Below, one piece after another: positions 1 through 12,162 of a stretch of 64,000 nt of DNA. Below the pieces are notes generated by a model that worked only from the letters and a program-made list of their open reading frames with translations, ran no database searches and was not told where the DNA came from. Position numbers and translations under genes: made by a program. Positions within the stretch are counted from its first letter, which is position 1; the number at the start of each line of letters is the position of its first letter. Origin of the DNA: Unio delphinus (taxonomy: Eukaryota; Mollusca; Bivalvia; Unionida; Unionidae); contig JAQISU010000003.1 of assembly GCA_029339505.1 (NCBI GenBank), forward strand, positions 16,209,001-16,273,000. Reading direction: 5' to 3'.

Positions 1-1288
1 TACAACAAATATATAATTAAAATAATGTAAACTGTTATTATTGAAACAACTTATAAGTGTTGATAAGTACAGCACCTGTAAACTTCTCATGTGAAACTGA
101 ATGTTACCAATCGAAATCACACGTGACAATAATGAAAGGATGAATAAATTGCAAAGAATATTGATGAATTTACTGGAATTAACAAAAATGTTGTATGCAC
201 CATTATAAAACAACATTTTGACTTATGGTACCATTGGAAATAGAAGTTTTATAATTCAAAAGAGTAGTCTTGAGGACATCTTATCACATGTAACAAAAGT
301 AACACTGATTTAAGCTGGGTAATCAGGTAGCAACAGCAAGTAGATAGAGGGTAATTGTTAGAGTTGTTCTAGTATTAGCGGAAATGCTATGCTGCTTAAT
401 TGTCCAGAAAATGTGATCGAGGTCTGCAATTTTTATCGCTATAATTGAAATTCTGATGAGAGGTAGCAAGTTTGTTATGCTAATGTAATATATTGATGGA
501 GATACCAAGAGTATTTGCAATGCAGTCAAGATGACATCATGATTTCCATCATGAGGCTTATTGATTCATGATGCAAGGTCAAATCCCTTGATAACCAATG
601 GCAGTTTCTTTTACTCATGTAGTACTCAATGTAAGTCAGGACAATGCTTTATGCTAACTGCATGGAATAAAACCATGTAACTGAGAATACTGCTATTTTT
701 CATTATGAATTTTACATAAACCTGAATATTAGTTATTACTTTTCTCCTGATCATAAAAATATGAACATAGATTATAACCAACTGCAGCAACAAATACTAG
801 ATAATAATCCTAATAATAATAAAGATAATAATAAGAGGAAGAAGAAGGAGAAGAAACAGCTATTAAACATGGTTATCAATTTATAAAGTAGTCCTGACAG
901 TTTCTCAGTTATCCCAAGTTAGCGTAGCGGAAGAAGTCACTCTCCTTTGTTTTGGGTACTTAAGATGGTCTTCCTGTTTTGGTTATCTCAAGATGGTCTC
1001 CAGAGCAGAACCAATTTTAATGGATATTATGGTATGACAAACCAGGAATTTAAAGGCCAAGTGAACAAGCAATCAGTCACTGAGGACAAGAGGATCTCCC
1101 CAAACTCTAACCCACTTCACCATTGTATGAATTTAGTACCATCAACATTCTGGGCAGCAAAAATTTATATCCACGTAAATACTCAGTTTAGCACTTGGTA
1201 ATATTCAAAATAATTTTTTTCTACAAAGTTCCTTTATCAGCATCCCAATTGTAAAAATCTATGACAAGCCTCCAAAAATCAGGCTTAC

Positions 1289-1522
1289 CCATACAGGGAA
1301 TCAAGATCTGCACTATACCCATCGCTGTGCACTGACTCTTCTCCACCATCAGACAAGTACATGGAACTTCGCACTGATGTTGTCTGTGATCCAAGGTCAT
1401 CCAGTCCCAGCATGCTCTGATTAGATGAGCCTGGCACATGTAAACTGCTAATACCTGGTGAAACACTGTGCATTGCCTTTTTGGCAGCTCTTGCAGTTTC
1501 AAACACCTTCCAGTTGTGTCTT
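1289..1522 (-). CDS. TRAK: TRAK exon, most 3' in window (start of Milton region)
   Basis: The acceptor TTTCACAG precedes 1522 and the donor GTAAGC follows 1289. The exon gives 77 full codons; its first base completes the AG left by the upstream exon and it ends with GG, phase 2. The peptide begins RRHNWKVFETARAAKKAM, matching the TRAK segment after the coiled coil that reads (K)RVFETVRxAN in vertebrates. It also holds HVPGSSNQSM, equivalent to the conserved IPGSNQSS. The second half is Ser, Asp and Gly rich (SDGGEESVHSDGYSADLDSLYG region) and probably disordered. The next exon lies left of the window. Identification rests on remembered family sequence, not a search. Confidence 0.92.
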
Positions 1523-2401
1523 CTGTGAAATAATACAAAAACACACAAAATGAGCAATTATAGCATATGGATATAACATATTAATTCATACCTGTGCAAT
1601 TTTCAAAACATGAAAATGAATCTGGAATAAAATTCTACAGGAATTTTGTATCCAAAATTATCAAACTTAAAAATTTGCACCTTAAAGTATGCTATATGAA
1701 TATAAACTGATGCAACAAAATGGATATTTTTATTTTCTTATTACTATTTTGTAAATGTTAATTAAACCTGAAACATAGGTCCAAATATGTCACATATAGA
1801 AGGAAGCTCCAGCCTTTTTACTCTGAGCAAAGACAAAATAATTTTTGAATTTCTGCCCAGATAAGATCTTTTAGGTCAATGGGTGAATCCAATAAACAAC
1901 GTAAACTTCTCATCATGGTTGTGAAAATCAACTGGATCACAATGGGTGAATCCTATTAGCAGCTCACCCTCTCATTGTGGTTGTTAAAATGAACTAGGTC
2001 ACCGTATGTTAATCCTATTATTAAAACAACTCAGTTAAGAATGGAGTTTCATGGAAAGACCAGTCCTGCTTGCTTACATTATTACAAAACATTAAAATTA
2101 AAAAATGAAGGTTCTGGGCACAAATCCAAAAGTGGAGTCAATGATGGCATCACTACAGCACACAAAAAAGTAATATCTTTATCTTTCCATCTGTTAAATA
2201 CAAGATAGGATTAAAATAGGAGTTATGTTCCTCACACGGATAGACTCAATTTTTCAAGGCCAAAACAGCTAAATATAGAAAGTATTAGAAATATAAACTA
2301 CTTTTAGTAAATGTGAGCTGACAGCATGCCATAGGCTTGAGTGAGATAAACCCCTCCAAGATAATCTCGCCAATGCCTTAAATCTGGCTGATTTTTCTTA
2401 C

Positions 2402-2625
2402 CTTCTCTCCCTGGTTGAGTAACTACCATTTTCCTCTGCTTCACTCCTGAGAGATGACTCCAACTCTGATGCTAGGGAGTCAGATGGTACATGCAGCAGC
2501 ATTGAGGACATGTAATTTTGACGAACAACTCCAGGTTTCTGTTTGCTTCGTAACCGGCGGAGTTCTTCCTGATTCTCTTCCAAAAGTTCCAAGAGTTCTT
2601 CATTCTTATTCTTCAGTTCTAACAG
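2402..2625 (-). CDS. TRAK: TRAK exon: end of HAP1-N coiled coil plus Spindly-like motif
   Basis: The acceptor CCATATTTAG precedes 2625 and the donor GTAAGA follows 2402. There are 74 codons plus AG (phase 0 in, phase 2 out). The first half is a charged coiled coil (ELKNKNEELLELLEENQEEL) equivalent to the TRAK segment containing HEAQEELKNLR. Residues 47-59 of the exon (PSDSLASELESSL, DSLASELE at 2458-2481) match the vertebrate MDSLAAEIEGTM segment. That segment is the Spindly-like motif by which TRAK adaptors contact the dynactin pointed end; this role is established for the family and inferred here. Confidence 0.95.
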
Positions 2626-3018
2626 CTAAATATGGAAAACAAAATGTTAGTTTAATACGTTGACTTAACAAGACTAAAAATTACATGATTTCCATGGTTT
2701 TCTTTTTATTGAGGCTCTGAGAGAACTCCTAGGTTTATGAACTAATGAACACTGTCCAATGAAAATAGAATCAACATTTTTGTAATGGTAATAAACCATA
2801 GTGTCAACCATGTGTTTCAAGAAGATTACATTTTGTAAACTTGGTCCAAGTCATTCTTGTCAGGATTTTACAGTTTGCTTTTTGCACTGTAGCCGGATTG
2901 TTCTCTTTTCTCTGGCATATTTAGATGACTGTCACTTTGTGGCTATGTCTTAGATATAATGTCAGTGTCTCTGGCACTTGATTTGGCACTTGATTTGTTT
3001 TTATTCCAAAATGATTTA

Positions 3019-3165
3019 ACTCAATGCTGACACTGATGCTTCACTTTTTCGGTGTTTTGCACCTTTAGACCTGATGTCTATAACTTTGTTGCACACACAA
3101 CACAAAGTTTTATATCTGTCTTGGGTCTCCGTAACCCATTTGTAGGAGCCTTTCCATTCATGATA
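3019..3165 (-). pseudogene. BED-type zinc-finger fragment of a transposase (relic)
   Basis: The minus strand reads YHEWKGSYKWVTETQD and then CCVCNKVIDIRSKGAKHRKS before a stop at 3016-3018. The order W, C-x2-C-x(n)-KGAKHRK resembles the short zinc-binding N-terminal domain found in hAT-like transposases and ZBED-like host proteins, where C-x2-C is followed by K-x-H-x-K and a final H. There is no further transposase domain next to it and no terminal repeats I can see, so it is a decayed fragment inside a TRAK intron. Confidence 0.4.
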
Positions 3166-3914
3166 ATAATATATATAAAAAAACACTTCACTGCAGCATT
3201 TACATGTAAAAACCATGGCCACAAGGTGCAATGTAAGAAATAGAAAACCGCCATATTGCCATTACCACAATGCTGCTAAAGAGAAATCAGGAGTAATCTC
3301 CCTTTCCTTATTCACTGGTCAAGCCACAGAAAGAAAAAGGCATATGGTTAATTGGACATATTCTGCAATTTTTCCACTGAGGTTTCTTTTTTAAAAACAA
3401 TTTTGGTCTTTAATTTTCTAAAAAACGCAAGCACTTTTAAAGGATTTTTGCTCATTTTCAAGCACTTTTTAAGGACATTTTTCCAGTGACATTAAAATAA
3501 GGCACTTTTAAGAGAATTTTCAAGAAAAAAGCCTTTTCATCCAGCAGTTGAAAATTTAACCCTATGATAGATGTGTAATTCTGCCTTATGATTTTGAACC
3601 TCAATGTTTTGATGATTCTTCAAACAACCAACCAAACTGTAACTAATGTCACAAATTTCACTGCATTCCCAACAAATGACATTTTTGAAAGAAAAAGAAA
3701 ATGTATTCATCTATATTCCCTGACTAGACAAACTTCTGGTAGGTAGATTCATCTAAGATTTCTTGTAATAGAAGTTCAAATTTACAAAGTATATGAGAAA
3801 TTGGTAAGAATCAAAAGTTTACTCCAGAACAAAAAGAATGAATGGTGAATGATGGATGGGTGAATAAATAACTAGATGAAAATGTTGAAATATTGAAACT
3901 GGTGAATTGTGGAT

Positions 3915-4185
3915 TGCAAAAAGCACATCTACATTACGATTCTAAAAGTCTAATATGTATACCAAATTTTATCCAAAAAGCAAGCCTACACCACAAAACT
4001 AAAAGTCACCACAAAACTAAAAGGTTATATGTATACCTAATTGAGAAGAAAAAGCACATGTACACCACTAGTCTAAAAGTCTAATAGGTATACCAAATTT
4101 GGACCAAAAAGCAAATCTACACCATAAGTCTGAGGGTTTAATATGTATTGCAAGTTTGCATAAAACAAAACATCTACATCACAGG
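3915..4185. repeat. Degenerate tandem array, about five units
   Basis: Units share the core 'ctaaaagtctaatatgtat' followed by 'accaaattt' and 'ccaaaaagca'. Spacing is irregular, about 55-75 bp, and later units have drifted. Confidence 0.7.
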
Positions 4186-4260
4186 TCAATTTTTTCCCAA
4201 AAAATAATATTGTAAGTGAAATATAGAAAGACCATTGGTCTAATTGTTTTCTCTCACTTT

Positions 4261-4264
<4 letters not shown>

Positions 4265-4316
<52 letters not shown>
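4265..4316. repeat. (GA)n microsatellite
   Basis: Uninterrupted GA dinucleotides for about 52 bp. Confidence 0.97.
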
Positions 4317-4318
<2 letters not shown>

Positions 4319-4329
4319 ATGTTTTCCAT

Positions 4330-5030
4330 TTAACTGTCAAATGCTGAAACCTTCTATGATATTCTTCAGTACTAACATGATTTTCATATTGAAAATCAGC
4401 TAGACACCATCTTCATTTAGGAAAAGATGGATATCACTGAAAAGTCTCTTGGTGAAAACCTCATTTTGATATAGCCATACAATTGGAGATGAACAGAGAT
4501 AATAATTTCAAGATGTCAGATCATCACCATTTTAATCTATGAACAAGACATCAAAATAAGTCGTTTAGTAACAAACCCCATATTGATATGACCATCCATT
4601 CAGGCAAACTAGTGATAACAGGATTTTCAACATGACTTTCATATTGCATCTTAAAGCATAATAAAATCCTTGTTTTCATTTAGGACCAACTAAACCATAT
4701 GATGATTGTCTGTAAAGTTTAAAGGCAATCCTCCAAGAAGCCCCATTTTTATTTAGGACCAACTACACCATAGGAATACGGTAATGTGTGTCAAGTTTCA
4801 AGGCAAACTTCCAAGCCGTTCAATTTTCATTTAGGACCAACAAAACTATGGAATGAATGTGTGTAAAGTTTCAAGGCAGTCCTTCTAGTTTCATTGGAGT
4901 AGTGATAATAAACTTGCAAAAATGGACTGATGGATGATAAGACACTAGAGAGGTGCCAAACAACAGACCATGCCATGACCTCTTCTAGCCTATGACCAGT
5001 AGAGATAATTAGTTTGCAGTGGGAATGCAT
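4330..5030. repeat. Dispersed repeat family R3, copy
   Basis: Contains the recurring phrases 'catttaggaccaac', 'gtgtaaagtttcaaggca' and 'gaccatgccatgacctctt'. The same phrases, in the same order, recur near 12470-12870, 15280-15600, 16300-17340 and 60480-61310. No coding capacity or terminal repeat was recognised; the class is unknown. Confidence 0.6.
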
Positions 5031-5410
5031 TATATGACAAAGTTTTTCTTATGTTTTTAATCAGTATACTGTTACATTAATATGTGTAATCTTCTTACTT
5101 GTCAAACTTAAAGATAAAAACAAAATAATGCAAATCTATTTTCTACAAGAATACTAATTGCCACTGATGAATTTAAACCAAATTATGACTTTGACATTTG
5201 GAATAAATATATCTTGGCTAATTACATCTATATGCTTACCCATTAATTAGTTAGACCTTGCAAGTTTTGTATCCTTTTGCACATCAATAAATAAATGTTT
5301 TCTTCCATTTTTTCCAGATTGTGAAAGTCACACCCTATCATGAGCAGAATCTCAAGAGTCGATAAGACGCTGGTTGGCACACAGGGTACAGAATTACCTA
5401 ATGACAATTA

Positions 5411-6065
5411 GTACAGAAGGACTTTGTGTAGTGTGTCTGAAATTTCTTTACAAGTGATAATCATGGAATTTGTAAATACAGCTGATTAACATGACTTCAT
5501 GTAGTGTGTCTGAAATTTCTTTACAAGTGATAATCATGGAATTTGTGAATACAGCTGATTAACATGACTTCATGTAGTGAGAATGAAATTTCTTTACAAG
5601 TAATAATCTGATAATCATGGAATTTGTGAATACAGCTGATTAACATGACTTCATGTTGTGTGACTGAAATTTCTTTACAAGTGATAATCATGGAATTTGT
5701 TTTGTTTTGTTTTTATGGTTTAACGCCATTTTTCAGCACAATGTAGGCTATACATGGCAGCCAGTAATAATGGTGGAGGAAGAAACCGGACAAACCCCGG
5801 AAAGAACCACCGACCCATGAGAAGCTACTGGCAAGCTTTCTCACATAACTACATTTGCTGAACCTTAGACTTGAACACATGCAGACAGAGGTGAGATGGC
5901 AGTGGTCCGTAATGGACAGCGCTTTAGACCACTCGGCCACTCGGGGGCCCCCATGGAATTTGTGAATACAGCTGATTAACATGACTTCATGTAGTGTGAC
6001 TGAAATTTCTTTACAAGTAATAATCTGATAATCATGGAATTTGTAAAGACAGCTGATTAACATGA
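5411..6065. repeat. 73-bp tandem array interrupted by a SINE
   Basis: Unit starts are 73 bp apart at 5428, 5501 and 5574 ('gtagtgtgtctgaaatttc'). Later units carry an extra 'ataatctg' duplication. The array stops at 5700, where a SINE is inserted, and resumes at 5952. Confidence 0.9.
5701..5951 (-). mobile_element. SINE family 2, full-length copy with target-site duplication
   Basis: Read on the minus strand it starts with a tRNA-like head: A box TGGCCGAGTGG followed by TCTAAAGCGCT, then a B-box-like GTTCAAGTCT about 65 bp later. It ends in a tail 'gcgttaaaccataaaaac'. The 12-bp direct repeat 'catggaatttgt' flanks it (5689-5700 and 5952-5963), showing target-primed insertion. The head resembles a long-variable-arm (Ser/Leu type) tRNA. 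Confidence 0.88.
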
Positions 6066-6570
6066 CTGCTCATAAATGTGTTTGAACTAATTCAAAGTAC
6101 ACTAACATCTACAAAAATGAGTATGGGGTACATGACTTTTGCCAGAGAAGATGAAGACGATACCTACTTCTAACATGCAATAAATAAATTATAAAATTTA
6201 ATTTTTTAAAAAAAGTTTCAGGTTGTTATCTGTTTCTCCAATTTACATTTGAAGACCAGGAAGAGAAAATGACCAAGTAGAGCTAGCAGTCTTTAAATAT
6301 ATGCACATTTAACTAAGGCCAATATTTATACTCCCCAACCCAATTTGCACACATCAATCAAAAAAGAAAATGAAGAGAATTAAAAGTTCTTTTACCTAAA
6401 ATATGAAGTCATTTTTACAAAGCTCGGATTACCAGTGAGAAAAATCGTGGAATTCTGTTTCTGTAAAAATCAAACCCTATGCAAATTATGAAACTGTAGA
6501 GCAGAACTTTACTTAGAAGTGACCATATTGAGAATTATAAATAATTAAAGACTAGACTGAAAGTAATTAC

Positions 6571-6645
6571 CTCAGATGTCAGTTTCCGCTGTGAGTCACG
6601 GGAGGCATCTAGTGTCTTCTGTAGCTCTACATTTTCAATGGTGAC
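6571..6645 (-). CDS. TRAK: TRAK exon: coiled coil (25 codons)
   Basis: The acceptor CCCTTTCCAG precedes 6645 and the donor GTAATT follows 6571. Exactly 25 codons, phase 0 on both sides, so it could be skipped without a frameshift. The peptide VTIENVELQKTLDASRDSQ followed by RKLTSE aligns with the vertebrate TRAK segment AVENEELVQHLGAAKDAQRQ and LTAE. It lies in the distal HAP1-N coiled coil, in the part used by TRAK for kinesin heavy chain binding. Confidence 0.93.
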
Positions 6646-7292
6646 CTGGAAAGGGTTAACATATTATCAATAACTTTCATAATGTGAATAACTAATGCGC
6701 ATTATAAAAACAAACACAATATAAAATTTATCTGGATAAAGGTAAATTAGCTTTAAATCCAACATCTAATGAACAATAAGAATGACAAGAAATCATTATT
6801 TCAACTATTTTACAAAACAAAGTTTCTGAGGAATATACTCTCTAGCTTTGTATCTCTGATTTATGAGTTGTAAGAACAATAATACCAACAGACAGGGTTC
6901 ATTACATGCAAAGCACATTGCACAATTGATGCTTATTGTTCTCCTCTGGTATGGCATCCACAAGGTAGAGAAATAAGACCCAAGAAAGTAAAAAGACAAG
7001 GCAAACATGGTAGCTTTTAAACTATAAACTAACTGAATTTAGTACATCCCAGGCTAACATTCAAATAAGCACAAGATAATCAGTTTTAATGATTAGTTTG
7101 GGGACTGTGAGTTTAGTTTACTTTAAAAAGGTGAGGATTATCAATGAGATTGGTGATTTTTTCATTCTGGCACATCACTGACTTTCTTATCCCAATGAGG
7201 ACTCAAAGATAAGGTCACTATGTGAGAAGTTTTTTTTTTACTAGATCTGAAAAACAATATGCTACGGTAAATGTTTGGCTATAAAGTTGGCA

Positions 7293-7762
7293 GTGTCTTG
7301 GCACATATATCCATATTTGATGTGTCTTGGCACATATATCCATATTTGATGTGTCTTGGCACATATATCCATATTTGATGTGGATTGGCACATATATCCA
7401 TATTTGATGTGTCTTGGCACATATATCCATATTTGATGTGTCTTGGCACATATATCCATATTTGATGTGTCTTGGCACATATATCCATATTTGATGTGGA
7501 TTGGCACATATATCCATATTTGATGTGGATTGGCACATATATCCATATTTGATGTGGATTGGCACATATATCCATATTTGATGTGGATTGGCACATATAT
7601 CCATATTTGATGTGGATTGGCACATATATCCATATTTGATGTGGATTGGCACATATATCCATATTTGATGTGGATTGGCACATATATCCATATTTGATGT
7701 GGATTGGCACATATATCCATATTTGATGTGGATTGGCACATATATCCATATTTGATGTGGAT
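7293..7762. repeat. 29-bp tandem array, about 16 units
   Basis: The unit is 29 bp with core 'tggcacatatatccatattt'. Two unit types alternate at the join, 'gtgtcttggc' and 'gtggattggc'. By reading, the order is three of the first, one of the second, three of the first, then only the second to the end, which suggests directional expansion. Since 29 is not a multiple of 3 and the unit has no stop in the minus-strand frames, all three minus frames stay open for over 150 codons; these ORFs are artefacts. Confidence 0.95.
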
Positions 7763-8262
7763 TCTGCAAATATGGACTTTAGCGATGGCATATTTATAGC
7801 TGCATTTAACATGTTTTAATATGGCGCTTTACATTTAATGATTTTCTCATCAAGGTAGCAGATTTTAAGTTTCACTTCAGAGGAAGGACAGAATGCATAT
7901 TCATGTCTTTTGAACTTATTTCAAACTCCATCCATCATTGAATTTTGTGTCATATATTAGTTTCTTTGAGTTTGGCATTTAAGAATTTCAGTATAAAAAC
8001 GCCCCGACATTTCAATAAATGTTACACATCAAAACCAGACCAACCTGGTTTAATGCTGACTAAGCTCTTTACAAATCTAACCATAACCAATTAATGTTTA
8101 ATCTTGTATAAGTACTTATGACCACACATGGTGTAATCCATGTCAATAAACTTTAAGCACTGAAAGCCAACCAACCTGGCTGGCATTATCAAAAGGGTCT
8201 CAATTGTTGTATACAGCTTTAAACTAGTAATTAGAAGTCCTTGCCTGCATAAGCCAGTTCAG

Positions 8263-8264
<2 letters not shown>

Positions 8265-8356
<92 letters not shown>

Positions 8357-8357
8357 C
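8265..8357. repeat. (AT)n(AC)n compound microsatellite
   Basis: About 68 bp of AT dinucleotides run directly into about 25 bp of AC dinucleotides. Confidence 0.97.
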
Positions 8358-8545
8358 ACTAGGGAGGTAAGATGTGAATAAACAATCAAAAATGAAAAAT
8401 CTCATTCAGCTGTGTGATTATTCTGGATTTCCTCCAGTTTGGCGGTGCATTTTCCCTCTGCCTTATTACCCCTACATAAAAAGACTGATTAGTCCAGCTA
8501 ATTGGACAATTTACAGTAAGTGCCCTGAACTTAAAAAGCCTGATA

Positions 8546-8707
8546 AACCGTTACAGCCCCCCCCCCCCCCCCAAGGGGTTGGGAGTCTGGGGACCACCAA
8601 GTTCCAAAAGAAGCCATTGGGATCTAGAGAAAAACAGTTACAGTCCCCCAAGAGGTTGGGAGTCTGGGAACCACCAAGTTCCAAAAGAAGCCATTGGGAT
8701 CTAGAGA
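8546..8707. repeat. Direct duplication of about 80 bp with poly-C tract
   Basis: Two head-to-tail copies contain 'gttacagtcccccaag', 'ttgggagtctgg' and 'ccattgggatctagaga'. The first has an expanded run of C at about 8557-8572. Confidence 0.9.
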
Positions 8708-9394
8708 ATCTGAAAGTGATTTCAGATATTTCCTGACTTGATTTAAAAAAACACTAAGAAACAAATTTTGATAGGGAAATATTTTATTTACTGCAGGATA
8801 TTCTAATTGTCAGCATGCTATGAATTTTTCAGTAAGCCAACTAACAGTTAATTAAAAAAAGATCATAAAGAAGCAATGTGAGCAAACTAAGGAACTAATT
8901 TATACATTCTGGACTACCTGAAACAAAGCACTGTTACATTTTATGATAGTCTTACACTGACCTCTTTTAGTCTTTTTTTGTAAACAAAGCTTTCTAATTA
9001 TAAAATAGTATTTTGGCTCCTGTTGCTTTTAAATGAACATAGTATGTGCTGATTTATTTATGTTCTTATATTTTAAAATCTTATCAGACCCTATATCTCT
9101 ATACATTTCTTATTTCCCTGATAACCCATACATAATCTTGAAATTGCAGTGTACATCACACACAATCCTGGAATGATTGTTTTTCACATTACATAATTAT
9201 CCCATTACTTCCAATCCTTTCCTTGCAGCTATTTCCAATTAATCTTGTTTCTAACTCCCTTGATATTAAGTCTTCACTGCAATTTATGTTATCAATTTAT
9301 TTTCCTAAACACTATCAGAAATGCATTTCATAATAGTTGATTTCTTCAATATGCCTTGAGACATACAAATGACAAGTCATTTATAATAATCACC

Positions 9395-10108
9395 CCTGCC
9401 ACAGTACGGAAACTACTCTTCTAAAAGTAGTTAATGACATTCTCTCTGCTTTGGATAGTGGAAATATTAGTCATCCTCCTCCTTGATTTGTCTGCAGCAT
9501 TTGACACCATGATATATTACCACACCTTCTCCAGCATGTATTTGGCATTCACAATACAGCCTTACTGTGGTTAAAGTCTTGCTTAGTCAACAGAACAATA
9601 ACTGTATCTGCAAATAGAATATACTCCAGCCCAGTTGATAAGTTCCACAGGGGTCTGTTCTCTTCATTCTATACACCCAGCCACTCACAAGTGTCATAGA
9701 TCATCATCCAGTGTCTCACCAATTGTACAATGATGACACCCAAATATACAAATCTAGCCACCCAACAAGCTGATGCTACCATCCAAGGAGTAGAGAAGTG
9801 CATTTCTGATGTGAAATCAAGGCTGACATGTAACAAGATGTAGATGAATGATGATAAAACTGAGGCCATTCTGATCACAACACAAAGACTTTCTCATTCA
9901 TATCCTTTATCTCAAAGAATAAATATCAGCAACACCAACATTAAATTCTCAGTCAGTACGAAACCTAGGTGTTACTCTGGACAGTACTCTCACACTGCAC
10001 CAACATATCATGAACATATGCAAGGCTGCATATCTTGAGCTGAGATACATCTCATTATATGTTGAAAAGCACTTAGAGCTTCTTCTTCTTCTTCTTCTTA
10101 TTATTATT
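9395..10108 (+). pseudogene. Decayed CR1/L2-type LINE reverse transcriptase fragment
   Basis: Translated piecewise with many stops and frameshifts, the plus strand retains the order typical of CR1/L2-like ORF2: LLKVVNDILSALDSG, then a remnant of LDLSAAFDT, LVNRTITVSANRIYSSP, the SVSHxxYxDDTQIY region decayed to 'SVSPIVQ*WHPNIQI', MNDDKTEAILITT and VRNLGVTLDSTLTLHQHI. The catalytic YADD box is destroyed. The 3' end 'aaaagcacttagagct' runs into (TCT)n(TAT)n at about 10080-10120, a microsatellite tail usual for such LINEs. Confidence 0.82.
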
Positions 10109-10513
10109 ATTATTATCATGCCAAATGAAAAACCTAAATGCAGTGAATACAAAATATTTCATTGAGCTTATACAAGAATGAATCTGAAAGTTTTGAAAAC
10201 CTGACTGGGTGTATCTAAAGTCAGAAATCTGGCAAACCGCAGAAACTTATATTTCTGTATTAGATGAAATTTTTGGACCACTGCTTGGCCACTAAATACT
10301 TAGACTCACCAGCCTAACTGACCTATTAGCCTACTAATTAGCAAATAAACAGCTACAAAACATAGGATTTCTAGAAAATTTAATACACATTTAACACTCG
10401 GGATATGTGGTGAAAAACAGACTTAAACTGGGTAATATCAGTCTGTTGAATTATTAAATAACTTGAGGTCATACAGTAACTTACTTCTGGGATATCTGAT
10501 TAAATATACATAC

Positions 10514-10644
10514 CAGTTTAATGCGTTTTTGTAAGTCAACAATTTGAGACAAAAGGTTAGTGATCTCCTCCTTCTGGTAGTGACACTCTTCTGTCTTCTC
10601 TGACAATTCCTTTGCAAACTGCTGTAGGTGTTGTTGAGATTCCT
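10514..10644 (-). CDS. TRAK: TRAK exon: HAP1-N coiled coil, LLSQIVDLQK segment
   Basis: The acceptor TTGTTACACAG precedes 10644 and the donor GTATGT follows 10514. The first two bases complete the codon opened by the upstream G, then 43 codons follow, ending in phase 0. QKEEITNLLSQIVDLQKRIK is nearly identical to the vertebrate TRAK block QQEEITHLLSQIVDLQKKAK, and ELSEKTEE matches EELAKKTED. This is one of the most conserved parts of the HAP1-N domain and is the best single exon for identifying the gene. Confidence 0.97.
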
Positions 10645-12083
10645 CTGTGTAACAAATGGAAATATTATGAGGCAGTGAATCCAGTGTTTCTTTCTTACAG
10701 TGATTAAGGATGTTTTCTTTGAATTCTAGCTTGGTCAGGATCAAAGGCAGCTAAATCTTTTAGATATGTGATTGAATAAAACTTTAAAGTGACTCCTCCA
10801 TAACTTTATAAAGACAATAAAGTTTGTTGCACTTTGTATTAATAAAACCTACATTTGGAAAAATAAAATGGTTTCAATGACATAGGCATGGAAGGACTAC
10901 AGTCCAAAGAGACTAAAAAGATGGTCTCCTGTCTACAGGAAAAATTTACTGCATGCCTTTTTGTTATTATAATAAATACCTTTATTTCCCTGCATTGATT
11001 TATGAAGAAAGGATGAAGTTTATTATGATGTGCATGCAGCTTGGTGACTAAAATCCTACATACTCAAATCAACAAATTAGCAAATGATTCATAAATATAA
11101 GACAGATTACAGCATGAATACATGACCGATTAATGAATGAATACAAGATAGACTAATGCAAAAATATAAGACAGATTAATGCATAATATATCATGAAGCA
11201 CACTATCAAAATGTTCTGCCATATTTCAAATTGGAAAACATCGTAAGAGAATGTAATAAAGTCTTTATTTTTCTGTGACACCACATTTCAGTATAGTGTA
11301 GTGAAATATCAAGTACTGCTTTTGTCAACTTGGAAAATATGCATTTGCCATCAACAAATTTCCCCTTCATGGATAAAATTTCTATAAGCATTAGCTTCAT
11401 CATGCAGGTGTTTTGCGTGAACATTATGTGCAGTTTAAAGCATCTAAATTACATCTGTAAAGTTGCCTGGTTCACTGACCAATTTCACTAAATATGAAAT
11501 GCAGGATGGCCAAGTTTCATAATTTTTGCTATCAATTTCTAAGTCCATAATTCTACGGTCATTTCAGTAAGACGGTCAAATTTTAAGGGTTGGCAGGTCT
11601 GTAGTATGCTACTGCCAGAGAAAACAGATTAATGAATAAATATGAACAATGGAAAATTAATAGACAGTCCCCGCAGAGCAAACTTCTAACCTTTTTATAG
11701 AGTTAAATTAAGGCAAATTTTACTTTAAAAAAAGAATGAGAATTTTGACCACAACTATTAGAAATGGAATTTCAACTTCCCATTGTATCTTTGATACTCT
11801 GAAATCACAATTATTCAAGAAGTACCAATTTTTGTGGATGATGTGCTTCAAAGTCCGTAACTTGAATGACCCAAAACTAACATGCTGCTTAAATAATAGT
11901 ATCCTTTCTCCGATCATGATTTATGTTCAAACAAAAAATGTAAATTTTATGGACCATGAAATCTGATACCCAAGAAAATAAACGATTTCAGAGTGTAACA
12001 CACAGCACCCAATTACATATAAAGTTTAACATATGGTAAGCCAAATATATTTGTCCCAAACATTTTAAGACAATGTAACTTAC

Positions 12084-12162
12084 CAAGCTGTTTGACACAG
12101 TCTTGAACAAGACGCTGTTCTTTCTCTTCAAGATCACAGGTCTCACTTTGCAGCTGTGATGT
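12084..12162 (-). CDS. TRAK: TRAK exon: EEKEQxLVxDCVKxL segment
   Basis: The acceptor TTATGTTGTAG precedes 12162 and the donor GTAAGT follows 12084. It has 26 codons plus one base (phase 0 in, 1 out). The peptide TSQLQSETCDLEEKEQ then RLVQDCVKQL matches the vertebrate block ASQLKTETITYEEKEQ, QLVNDCVKEL. It is part of the continuous coiled coil. Confidence 0.96.

Larger units (their letters stand above)
2626..6570 (-). other. TRAK intron with BED-like relic, small arrays and a SINE
   Basis: Intron of 3945 nt. It holds a decayed transposase zinc-finger fragment (3019-3165), a degenerate array (3915-4185), a GA microsatellite, a piece of a dispersed repeat (4330-5030) and a 73-bp array split by a SINE (5411-6065). 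I see no extra TRAK exon in it. Confidence 0.8.
6646..10513 (-). other. TRAK intron with 29-bp array and LINE relic
   Basis: Intron of 3868 nt containing the 29-bp array (7293-7762), an AT/AC microsatellite, a direct duplication at 8546-8707 and a decayed LINE (9395-10108). Between 8710 and 9390 I see only AT-rich unique sequence. Confidence 0.8.

Noticed and set aside
7218..7812. Three overlapping minus-strand ORFs of 159-183 codons
   Set aside because: They are translations of the 29-bp repeat in three frames, with no splice, start or family support.
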